From Filomicrobium sp. (GTDB taxonomy: Bacteria; Pseudomonadota; Alphaproteobacteria; Rhizobiales; Hyphomicrobiaceae), in the NCBI GenBank assembly GCA_017792465.1, contig CP051234.1, forward strand, positions 3,938,501-4,002,500: 64,000 bases of DNA, written 5' to 3'. Below the pieces are notes generated by a model. It was not told the origin of the DNA. It searched no databases and worked only from the letters and a program-made list of their open reading frames with translations. Below are positions 22,188 to 30,190 of this stretch, piece after piece (the first letter of the stretch is position 1; the number at the start of each line of letters is the position of its first letter). A program made the translations under genes and the position numbers.

Positions 22188-24002
22188 CTAGAGCGGTGCG
22201 CAGGCCTCCTTCAGCCAGGTTTTGGTGGTTTTGTCGAGAGCTGGTCCGATCTTGGCCATGACGCGAGCGTGGTAGGCATCAAGCCAGGTGCGTTCATCTT
22301 CCGTCAGCAGGTCTTTGTCGATCAGCCGGCGATCGATCGGCGCCAACGTCAGGGTTTCGAACGACATCATCGGACGCTCGCCGCTTTTGGGCGTTTCGGG
22401 TTCATTGACTAGGATGAGGTTCTCGATCCGGATGCCGTAGGCGCCTTCCTTGTAATAGCCGGGCTCATTGGAAATGATCATGCCGGGCTGAACGAGCGCG
22501 TTGGCGACGCGGGAAATCGAGATCGGTCCTTCATGCACTGAAAGGTAGCTGCCGACGCCGTGGCCGGTGCCATGGTCGTAGTCGAGGCCGGCCTGCCACA
22601 ATGCTCGCCGCGCAAAGGGATCGAGATCGCGGCCGCGAGTGCCTTTGGGGAATTTTGCCGTGGCCACCGCTATGTGTCCTTTGAGGACGAGGGTGAAGCG
22701 CTCGCGCATTTCCGGGCTTGGGGTTCCGATCGCGACGGTGCGGGTGATGTCGGTGGTGCCTTCGGCATACTGCGCGCCGGAGTCGACAAGGAAGAGTTCG
22801 CCCGGCTTCAGAACCCGGTTGGTCTTGGTGTTGACGCGGTAGTGGACGATGGCGCCGTTGGGTCCGGACCCGGCGATGGTGTCGAAGCTGATCTCCTTCA
22901 ACTCGCCGGTCTCGGCGCGGAATTCTTCAAGCTTTTGGGCTGCAGTGATTTCATCGAGGTCGCCTTGGGTGGCGGTGCTCTCAAGCCAGGCCAGGAACTT
23001 CGTTACGGCTGCACCGTCGCGCTCATGGACCAGGCGGGCGCCGGCAATCTCGGTTGAATTCTTGATGGCGCGCGGCGCGACGCACGGGTCTGCGGCGCGC
23101 TTAATCTTTTTGGCTCCGCCGAGCAGGCGTGCGATTTCGAAACTGGCGACGTTGGGGTCGATTTGGACCGTCTTGCCGGTCTGCTTCAAGGCTTTGAGGC
23201 GGTCCCAGAATTTCTCGTAGCCAGCGACCTTGGCGATCTGGCGGGTGGCGTCGCGGGCTTTGCTTGTCAGTTTCGAGGTGTCGAGGAAGAGTTCGGGTTT
23301 GGCGCGCTGGTGGATGATCGCGAAGGATGAGAAGACCGGGGTGTGGGCAACGTCTGAGCCGCGCAGGTTGAAGGCCCAGGCAATCGATTCTCGCGCTGTG
23401 AGGACAACGGCGTCGGCGCCTGCTTCTTTCAATGCGGTGCGGATGGTTTCGAGCTTGGCTTCGACTGCCTCACCGGCATTTTTGATCGTGTGGAGCGTGA
23501 TCGCACCGGACGGCGGATCCGGACGCTCTCTTCCCCAGAGCTTGTCGATGAGGTTCGGTCTGATCGCTTTCAGCTGAATTTGCTTGGAAGTCAGCCGGTT
23601 CTTTAGGCGTTCGATTTGCGCCAGCGTGAAGAGCTTTGGGTCGAAGCCGATGACGGAAGCGTCGGGAAGGTTTTCGAAAATCCAGACCTCGGCCGGTTTC
23701 TCTGCCATCGGCACGACCGTGATGGTTTTAGGGTCGGTTTCGAAACGCGCCTGGACGGTATAGCGCCCGTCGACGAACAAGGCGGCGGTGTCCTTGGTGA
23801 CGACGCAGCTTCCAGCACTTCCCGAAAATCCGGTCAGCCAATGTAAGCGCTCGGCATTTTCGGGAATGTATTCGCCTTGGTGCTCATCGGTGCGCGGGAC
23901 GATGTAGGCGTCGATATTCTTGCGCGCCATTTGCTTTTGCATGTCAGCTATGCGCTGGGCGGCCAGGGATGGGTCTGCGACGGAACTATAGGTCTGGAAC
24001 AT
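22188..24002 (-). CDS. Aminopeptidase P family metallopeptidase (M24, long XPNPEP1-like type)
   Basis: This enzyme is predicted to remove an N-terminal residue preceding proline. At 604 residues it is the long three-domain form (two creatinase-like N-terminal domains plus a pita-bread M24 domain), similar in layout to eukaryotic XPNPEP1. Metal ligands are visible in LVDSGAQYAEGTTDITRT (two Asp), GTGHGVGSYLSVHEGP (His), ISNEPGYYKEGAYGIRIEN (Glu) and the Glu of the last strand. No signal peptide is seen, so it is probably cytoplasmic. A perfect 9-bp hairpin lies in its leader at 24031-24056. Confidence 0.92.
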   Translation of the reverse strand: MFQTYSSVADPSLAAQRIADMQKQMARKNIDAYIVPRTDEHQGEYIPENAERLHWLTGFSGSAGSCVVTKDTAALFVDGRYTVQARFETDPKTITVVPMAEKPAEVWIFENLPDASVIGFDPKLFTLAQIERLKNRLTSKQIQLKAIRPNLIDKLWGRERPDPPSGAITLHTIKNAGEAVEAKLETIRTALKEAGADAVVLTARESIAWAFNLRGSDVAHTPVFSSFAIIHQRAKPELFLDTSKLTSKARDATRQIAKVAGYEKFWDRLKALKQTGKTVQIDPNVASFEIARLLGGAKKIKRAADPCVAPRAIKNSTEIAGARLVHERDGAAVTKFLAWLESTATQGDLDEITAAQKLEEFRAETGELKEISFDTIAGSGPNGAIVHYRVNTKTNRVLKPGELFLVDSGAQYAEGTTDITRTVAIGTPSPEMRERFTLVLKGHIAVATAKFPKGTRGRDLDPFARRALWQAGLDYDHGTGHGVGSYLSVHEGPISISRVANALVQPGMIISNEPGYYKEGAYGIRIENLILVNEPETPKSGERPMMSFETLTLAPIDRRLIDKDLLTEDERTWLDAYHARVMAKIGPALDKTTKTWLKEACAPL

Positions 24003-24030
24003 CGTGGTCTGTGGCTCAGGAGTGTTTGGG

Positions 24031-24056
24031 CAAGTCCCTTTAGTTTCAGGGACTTG
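24031..24056 (-). promoter_or_regulatory. Hairpin in the 5' leader of the aminopeptidase P gene
   Basis: CAAGTCCCT (24031-24039) and AGGGACTTG (24048-24056) pair perfectly over 9 bp around TTAGTTTC. It lies 29-54 nt upstream of the minus-strand start at 24002. With no T-tract on either strand it is not a plain terminator; it could be an operator or a leader structure. Confidence 0.4.
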
Positions 24057-24283
24057 GTCTGCAATTGGAAGACGGTGATCTTTACAGGAGTGACCCGCGG
24101 GCGCAACTCAGCAAAGGGCATTTCCGGCATCATGCGGTTAGTGCATTGCAGGTTTGTCAACCGGTGCCTGACCAAGAGCAGCGAAGCGAACTATTTTCGA
24201 CGCAAATAAACGAGGCCAAAGAGATCATGAGATCCAACGGCCCACATGAGCAAGACATTTCGTTTTACGAAAAGGAGATGATC

Positions 24284-24520
24284 ATGGGCACCGCAGCCTT
24301 GCCGGAACGCAAGTTCCATTTTGATGGCTCATCTATTCTTGGTTCGCTGTCGCGCGCAATGGAGAACATTGCCGCTCAGCGTCAGGCCAAAGCGGATTCG
24401 TTCGTTCGCCCTTACCTGGCGAAGCTACCTGAAGATGAGCTGAGCCTTTTGGGCTTTTCGGCAGATGAGATCAAGCAGATCAAAGCCTGCGAAGACCAGC
24501 AAGTTCGCTACCAGCTTTAA
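24284..24520 (+). CDS. Small conserved-looking protein of unknown function
   Basis: The product has 78 residues, is soluble and rich in charged residues, and begins MGTAALPERKFHFDGSS. The middle (SLSRAMENIAAQRQAKADSF) looks helical, and the end contains LGFSADEIKQIKACEDQQVRYQL. ATG 24284 is chosen because AAGGAG at 24271-24276 is ideally spaced; the frame extends upstream to 24065 with ATG at 24227 as an alternative. I do not recognise the family. It sits alone on the plus strand between two minus-strand transcripts. Confidence 0.6.
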   Translation: MGTAALPERKFHFDGSSILGSLSRAMENIAAQRQAKADSFVRPYLAKLPEDELSLLGFSADEIKQIKACEDQQVRYQL

Positions 24521-24569
24521 GGGACGAACTGAGACCTCCGGCCGGCCTGCCTGTTTGTCAGCCCCCACC

Positions 24570-24585
24570 ACCTCCGGCCGGAGGT
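24570..24585. repeat. Perfect 16-bp palindrome with an upstream half copy
   Basis: ACCTCCGGCCGGAGGT at 24570-24585 is a perfect palindrome. The same 12 bases ACCTCCGGCCGG also occur at 24534-24545, so an alternative long-loop hairpin (24533-24541 with 24578-24586) is possible. The site lies between the converging ends of the small plus-strand gene and prmA and may act as a bidirectional transcript-end structure, although no T-tract is present. Confidence 0.5.
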
Positions 24586-24606
24586 CGAAGCTTTCCGTGG
24601 CAGTCT

Positions 24607-25590
24607 TTAAAGCCGCACAAGAACCAGGGTTGTCCATCCGGCAATCCTGGTTTTTTCGTGCAGCATGAACCCGGCCGCCCGGTAATGGGCGACGATCTCG
24701 TCGGCCTGATCATTCAAAAGCCCCGATAGGACAAGGTATCCACCCGGAACGACGGCGTGGGAGACATCGCGCGCCAACATGATCAGCGGACCGGCCAGGA
24801 TGTTGGCGATCAAGAGATCGTAGCGGCCTTCGCGGCGCAGGGCCGGATGGCCGAGCCCGGCGGCAACATAGGCCCGGATGCGGTTGGCGACGCGGTTGGC
24901 CTGGAAATTCGTTTTGGCAACGTCGACCGAACCAGGATCGATATCGCTGGCCAGGATTTTGGCGCGCGGGTTAGCGCGTGCGACCGCGATGGCGAGGACG
25001 CCGGTTCCGCAGCCCAGATCAAGCACATTGCGGAAGTGGTTGTTGCGGGTCAGTTTGTCGATGGCGAGCAGGCAGCCGTAGGTGGTGGCGTGATGCGCCG
25101 TACCGAATGCTTCGCCAGCTTCGATGAGGATCGCGCCTGGGCCTTGCGGGACCCGATGTCGGTCGTGGCTGCCGTGAATGGTGAAGCGCCCGGCCTGGAC
25201 CGGGGGCAAGGCCGCTTGGGACATCGCCACCCAGTTGAGATCGGGAATGTCTTCGAGGCGGGCGGGTTCGGGCAAAGACTGCCCGAGGATCGCTTCGAGG
25301 TCTTTCGTCAAAGCGGCCGGATCGGGTGGCTCCTGATAATAGGCTGTGATGCGCCAAGGTGAGCCGGGGCCGTTACTTTCAAAGATACTGAGCGCGTCGG
25401 GTGCCGGATCGATGAGATTTTCCAAAGCGCCCGAGATGCTGCGCGCGAGATCGCGCTCCTCGGTTTCGATGAGGATCGCGGCGAGGTCGGCCATCGCCGG
25501 GACGGAGTCTTGGCTTTCGTTTGCGCTTGGGACGGCACCAATTTGCGAGCTGCCTGTCCCGGCAGTCTGATCGACAGAATTCTTCGTCAC
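24607..25590 (-). CDS. prmA: Ribosomal protein L11 methyltransferase PrmA
   Basis: PrmA is an AdoMet-dependent methyltransferase that trimethylates ribosomal protein L11. GEAFGTAHHATT precedes the AdoMet motif LDLGCGTGVLAIAVA; SDIDPGSVDVAKTN is motif II and IANILAGPL is motif IV. The N-terminal ~100 residues form the L11-binding domain, preceded by a ~30-residue Ser/Gln-rich extension, giving 327 residues (E. coli 293). The GTG start at 25590 overlaps the stop of the DUF3754 gene as GTGA, so the two are probably co-translated. Confidence 0.95.
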   Translation of the reverse strand: MTKNSVDQTAGTGSSQIGAVPSANESQDSVPAMADLAAILIETEERDLARSISGALENLIDPAPDALSIFESNGPGSPWRITAYYQEPPDPAALTKDLEAILGQSLPEPARLEDIPDLNWVAMSQAALPPVQAGRFTIHGSHDRHRVPQGPGAILIEAGEAFGTAHHATTYGCLLAIDKLTRNNHFRNVLDLGCGTGVLAIAVARANPRAKILASDIDPGSVDVAKTNFQANRVANRIRAYVAAGLGHPALRREGRYDLLIANILAGPLIMLARDVSHAVVPGGYLVLSGLLNDQADEIVAHYRAAGFMLHEKTRIAGWTTLVLVRL

Positions 25591-27128
25591 GTGTTTGCAG
25601 CTCGCAGAACCGTGCCGTTATCGGCGCGCAATTTATCGATTTCCATTTCAACGCCTTCGTGCGGATCCAAGTCCGGTAAATCGTCGAGCAGACTATCCCA
25701 CTTGGCGTCGATATGCTCGCCTGCTTCGTATGGGGCAAGGGTGTGCAGATCGCCGTTGGCATCTTCGGTGACGATGCCGTCGGCAAGCAGCCGCTCCAAG
25801 GCGTCGTCGAGGTCGAAGTCGACATCAATGCCGAAGCTCGACTTGAGGTATTGCTCGATGGCGATGTCGATGGCTTTGAGATCGCTTCGGTTGGCCTTTT
25901 CCTTGGCGAGCACCGAATACAGCAGCATTTCCTCTTTGACGTCTTCTTCGGCGGCGCGATCGATCAGCTTGATCATGACGCCGCGGTTGTCGGCCATCGA
26001 ATGGAAGTAGAGGTTCTGCGCCATGATCACCATGTAGCGCTGCTTGGTGTTGATGAAGTTCATCGCCTGGCGGAATACGGCCGCGCCCAAACCACCGACA
26101 ACCATCACGGCGGCAATCGGATTCGTCAAAGCGACACCGGCCTTACCGGCGGCAACGACGATCGACGAACCAAGACCAACCGCACCGCCGCCGCCGAGCT
26201 TGATCTTGTCCAGCATGCGGTATTTGACGACCGTGTTGGGGAAGATCATTTCGACATCCGAGCGGGGAATGTTCTTGAAAAGCTTCATATAGATGTTGCC
26301 TGGGACGACGGACGCCGGCAGGTGCGCGCGCTGCTTCTTGGCGATGCGCTCGGCTTCCTTGGCGGAAACCTTTTCGGTTTCCATGATTTCGCGGACGCGC
26401 TTTTCCACCGTCTTGAGTTTGAAGAGCAGGAACAGACGCTGGAAGATCGGGACCTCGAATTCTTCCTTGCGGAGGAATTTTCGGAGGGTGCGCTTTTGAT
26501 CTTTTCGCGTAGAAGCGCCGCGGTAGAAGATCAGGCATTCCTCGAACAGCGTGAAGTCGACGTGAAGGTCGAGGCCGTAATGGCTTTCATCGGCCATGAT
26601 CTTCTGGACGTCGTCGGGTTCGATGGAGCGGTAGTTGGCCTGCACCAGGATTTCGCGAATGCCCTGCACCATGCGCTTTTGCATGCGCATGAGCTCGTCG
26701 TCGGTGAAGCTGCGCGTCATCAACAGGTCGCTGTCTGGACTGAACGGCTCGTAAGTCTGTTCGAGTTCGAGCATCTTGGCGCCGTAGCGCTGATGGCGCC
26801 AGTAATCGAGATAGTTGAAGAAACGCCTCGCCTGCCCGGATTTGCCCGGCGGCCAGGCTGACGGCATCGTCAGGCGGTCCATCAATGCGAAGCGCGTGAT
26901 CGGGATGAAATGCTCGCGGTCACGTTCCTCGTCGGGCGCGAGGATGTCGGGTTCTGTGTCGCCGTCTGCAACTTCGAACGTGATGCTTTCGGGCACGCGA
27001 TGGCCATCGGGATCGGCCGCGGCAGAACTCGTCGTTCGCGCCGTGACAGCACTTGCGCGCGCGGGATCGGCGGTGGATGCCTCTTGCGGCGCCATATCGG
27101 CGACATTTGCGCTTTGGGCCGGGGACAT
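25587..27128 (-). CDS. DUF3754 (TMEM143-like) membrane-associated protein
   Basis: This 513-residue protein of unknown function fits the DUF3754 family, which includes the mitochondrial protein TMEM143. Residues 1-70 are a low-complexity Ala/Thr/Asp-rich tail. MKLFKNIPRSDVEMIFPNTVVKYRMLDKIKL is the recognisable family core. Two hydrophobic segments follow (GGAVGLGSSIVVAAGKAGVAL and NPIAAVMVVGGLGAAVF), then YMVIMAQNLYFHSMADN. The C-terminal ~130 residues are soluble and acidic. It is the first gene of an operon with prmA. A function in membranes is inferred from topology only. Confidence 0.8.
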   Translation of the reverse strand: MSPAQSANVADMAPQEASTADPARASAVTARTTSSAAADPDGHRVPESITFEVADGDTEPDILAPDEERDREHFIPITRFALMDRLTMPSAWPPGKSGQARRFFNYLDYWRHQRYGAKMLELEQTYEPFSPDSDLLMTRSFTDDELMRMQKRMVQGIREILVQANYRSIEPDDVQKIMADESHYGLDLHVDFTLFEECLIFYRGASTRKDQKRTLRKFLRKEEFEVPIFQRLFLLFKLKTVEKRVREIMETEKVSAKEAERIAKKQRAHLPASVVPGNIYMKLFKNIPRSDVEMIFPNTVVKYRMLDKIKLGGGGAVGLGSSIVVAAGKAGVALTNPIAAVMVVGGLGAAVFRQAMNFINTKQRYMVIMAQNLYFHSMADNRGVMIKLIDRAAEEDVKEEMLLYSVLAKEKANRSDLKAIDIAIEQYLKSSFGIDVDFDLDDALERLLADGIVTEDANGDLHTLAPYEAGEHIDAKWDSLLDDLPDLDPHEGVEMEIDKLRADNGTVLRAANT

Positions 27129-27617
27129 AACGCGAAACCTCCCGTCAAGGTCTGTGCGTCTTGAGTGACGCGCCTTTGTCTATGGTTTTTGCGGTTTTGC
27201 CGCGAAGATAGATATTTCAAGGATTAGTGCCATTTGTGCGGCAGACTTCAGTGTTGTTTAAAGTGGGAACGGTCCGGTTGTCGAGGAGCGAGGACTGGAA
27301 AGAGTCATTAGCGTTGCTGGCCGGTTGCGGGCCTGACAGGCGTTCATGCGCGGATTGAAAGGCTTCAGGGCGATATTCGTCAGCTCATGATAGCAAGTCG
27401 CCGTCAGGCTGATATGCAACTGGCAGGTGCCATGAATTTAGGCAAGGTTCGAGGAAGTCCTCGACCGTCCAAGTTCGGGCACATATGCTCTTTGTACTGT
27501 GTCTGCAACTTGGTGTCTGTTACTTGATGCTGTGGCGCGTCTCGATTGGAAGTGGCGGCCGCGTCCGAGTAGCTTCGCTTGTTTTAGACCAACGCGCCGT
27601 GGGGGCCGCTCACTTCT
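27129..27617. other. Divergent intergenic region (DUF3754 / solenoid protein)
   Basis: These 489 nt between divergent genes hold no gene I can support. Visible structure is limited to a 7-bp inverted repeat TCGAGGA-AG-TCCTCGA (27449-27464) and a 5-bp one TGGCA-GG-TGCCA (27421-27432). Promoters for both flanking genes are expected here, but I cannot place them with confidence. Confidence 0.5.
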
Positions 27618-30023
27618 ATGTCTAGACCGATCATATCTGCTGATTTCGAACTCACCGAGGCTGAGGAGCGGCTGATCGCCGGTGCCGCCAAGGGCGAGAC
27701 GATCGATCTTGGCGGGGAAACGATCCGCGGAGAGGTCCTGAAGGCGCTTCTCGACGGCAGCCGGCCGGACTGGCCGGTCGCGACGGCGTCACTGCGCCTG
27801 TCGAAGGCGATTGTCGCCGACGGTCTCGATTTCGAGGGCTCGACGATGGCTCTGCCTGCACTCTTCTCGGGTGTGCGGCTGCAGTCCGGTGAGCGTGGTG
27901 CGCTGGTGCTACGAGATGCCCGCGTCAAACGGCTGGCGCTGAAAAACTGCCATCTGGAAGGTGGGATTACGGCCGATCGCGTCCAGGTTGAAAACGGGTT
28001 GCTGATCGCCGGTGGCCGGGTCGATGGTCCCGTCATCCTGCGCGGCGGGCAGATCAAGGGTGCGCTGGCATTCGAGGGCGGACAGATCGGCGATGGCCAG
28101 GAAGCACTGTTGGCCAACGGTCTCAAGCTGAGCGGTCCACTTTTGCTGCGACGGGCCCGGCTCAAGGGGGCCATCAAGCTTGTACGCGGTCAGCTGGGCG
28201 CGGGTCTCGACCTGGAGCAGGCCGATATCGATGCGCGAAAAGACGGGTTCGACCTGGAAAGCGCGCGGCTTGAGGGTGACCTGCTCGGGGCGAACGCGCG
28301 TATTTTGGGCCTCCTGCACCTTGCGCATGGCCGTATCCGCGGCCGCGTCGACTTCGCCGGGATGTCGCTTGATGGCGGCACGCGCGCCATCGATGGCGAA
28401 AGTCTCAACGTCGGCCAGGGCGTGTGCCTGACGCGGGCGCGGATCAAAGGGACGGTTGGATTGCCCGGAGCCGATATCGGCAAAGGCCTGATGGCCGAAG
28501 GCGTCGAGATCGAAGGCGGGGATGTCGCGATTGCCGCCGGCGGGATTTCGGTTGCCGGGAATTGGGATCTGGCGCGCTCGAAACTGGTTGGCGCGCTGAA
28601 CTGCCCGGGGGCCAGGATTCGAGGCCAGTTCAGGCTGACCGAGGCGCGGTTGTTCGGGGCGGAGCTGGCGATCCGGGCGGACGGCGCGCACATTGGCGGC
28701 GGCTGCTACATGTCGCGTTCGATGGCCTTTGGGCTGTTGCGTTTCCCTGCCTGCGAGATTGGCAATCAGTTTCGTCTCAGCGGTGCGTCGCTGAAAGTCG
28801 AGCGCGGCCCGGCGTTGATGGTCAACGGCAGCCATTTCGGTCGGGATGTCGAGTTGAACAAAGGATTGCAGGCGATCGGCGCGCTGGTACTCGATCAGGT
28901 CCGCATTCCAGGCGTTCTCGATTTTTCCGAAAGCCGGATCAAGAGTGCGCTGATCGCGCGTGATGGCCGGAGCCCCTTTGGGCATAGCGATGCGGCCGGC
29001 GGTTCGGGCGCAACGGTCGATTGGGATGCAGCGGCGATTTCGCTCGCCGATGCCGACGTCAAGCGGCTGTGCATGCCGGCGACGCGTGAAGAGCGTCCGC
29101 GCGGGATTGTCGATCTATCGCGAACGCGGGCAGCGTCGTTTCAAGATTTTGCCGCGGCCTGGACACCAGGACCGCAGTCGCGCGGCAGATCGGTCGATGG
29201 CGACGATGTCGATCATCTGGTGCTCGACGGGTTTGTTTATGAGCATCTCAACAATCCTTCCGGAGCAAGTCACGGCGACGGGGCGCATCACAGCAAGGCG
29301 GAGGATCGCGTCGGGCAGCGGCGGCTCGAATGGCTCGAAGGCCAGCAGGTCTGCGATATCCGCGATCACTTCAAGCCGCAGCCCTGGGTGCAGCTGGAAC
29401 AGCGTCTCTTGATGCAGGGCTATAGCGAGGACGGACGGCAGATCTCGATTGCTCGCCGCAGGCTGGAACGAAGCAGCCATTCGACTAGATTGCTGCACCG
29501 CTGGCAGGGTAGCTTTCTGGATATGTTTGCGCTTTACGGGTTCAATCCGTGGCGGACCGTCGGCTGGATGGCGATCTTCGTCGTGTTGTTTGCGGCGATG
29601 TGGGCCTGGGCGGGCGGCCAATGTCTGCAATCGGGTTGCCGCGATGAAAGCGTTTTCGTGATGAGCAACCGGGACGCCTACACGCCGGAGCGTTTCTCGG
29701 CGGTCTATCCGGATTTCAACCCGCTGGCTTATTCGTTCGACGTTTTCGTGCCGTTCGTCTCGTTCGGCTATGCCGATCACTGGCGTCCGAACATGGCCTG
29801 GAAGCCGATTGCCGAAATCCCGCAGCCGCTGACTTTTGCTCCAGTCGAAGACAAGGGGGCAGGGGATGGCATCGCGTCCAGTGGCGACGACGAAAGTGTT
29901 CCAACGTTCAAGATCACGTTGGGCGGTGTTCTTTATGCTTTGGTGATCATCGAAACAATCATCGGGATAGTTTTGACATCTTTGTTGATAACGGGATTTA
30001 CCGGCCTCTTGAGGGGCGACTGA
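27618..30023 (+). CDS. Large membrane-anchored beta-solenoid (pentapeptide-like repeat) protein
   Basis: Function unknown. Residues ~60-460 of 801 consist of about forty loose ten-residue units of the form G-x-[LI]-x-[LF]-x-G-[AG]-x-[IVL] (for example GPVILRGGQIK, GALAFEGGQIG). This is the pattern of right-handed beta-solenoids related to pentapeptide repeats. Residues ~590-630 carry HFKPQPWVQLEQRLLMQGYSEDGRQ, then YGFNPWRT and a membrane segment (~647-668). A ~95-residue loop with two cysteines and a second membrane segment (~768-795) end the protein. Similar tails occur in repeat proteins with C-terminal membrane domains. A J-domain membrane protein gene follows in the same direction. Confidence 0.7.
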   Translation: MSRPIISADFELTEAEERLIAGAAKGETIDLGGETIRGEVLKALLDGSRPDWPVATASLRLSKAIVADGLDFEGSTMALPALFSGVRLQSGERGALVLRDARVKRLALKNCHLEGGITADRVQVENGLLIAGGRVDGPVILRGGQIKGALAFEGGQIGDGQEALLANGLKLSGPLLLRRARLKGAIKLVRGQLGAGLDLEQADIDARKDGFDLESARLEGDLLGANARILGLLHLAHGRIRGRVDFAGMSLDGGTRAIDGESLNVGQGVCLTRARIKGTVGLPGADIGKGLMAEGVEIEGGDVAIAAGGISVAGNWDLARSKLVGALNCPGARIRGQFRLTEARLFGAELAIRADGAHIGGGCYMSRSMAFGLLRFPACEIGNQFRLSGASLKVERGPALMVNGSHFGRDVELNKGLQAIGALVLDQVRIPGVLDFSESRIKSALIARDGRSPFGHSDAAGGSGATVDWDAAAISLADADVKRLCMPATREERPRGIVDLSRTRAASFQDFAAAWTPGPQSRGRSVDGDDVDHLVLDGFVYEHLNNPSGASHGDGAHHSKAEDRVGQRRLEWLEGQQVCDIRDHFKPQPWVQLEQRLLMQGYSEDGRQISIARRRLERSSHSTRLLHRWQGSFLDMFALYGFNPWRTVGWMAIFVVLFAAMWAWAGGQCLQSGCRDESVFVMSNRDAYTPERFSAVYPDFNPLAYSFDVFVPFVSFGYADHWRPNMAWKPIAEIPQPLTFAPVEDKGAGDGIASSGDDESVPTFKITLGGVLYALVIIETIIGIVLTSLLITGFTGLLRGD

Positions 30024-30190
30024 GTAGAGTTTTTGTGTAGAATACCCGTCTGCTGCATCAAAGTTCTGGATAAACCCGAATTTCTCGACGCAAAGCTTGT
30101 GTCGCCGCCATAGTCGCGCCCATGTTGTACCCCATGCGACGAGAAGATTTGTTGCGTGCCACTTGTTCGGGGGAAAGGGTGCGTCGCTTG

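Noticed and set aside
25713-26861. 382-residue plus-strand open frame antisense to the DUF3754 gene
   Set aside because: It is a shadow of the DUF3754 gene with antisense composition (many His, Asp, Gly) and no motif.
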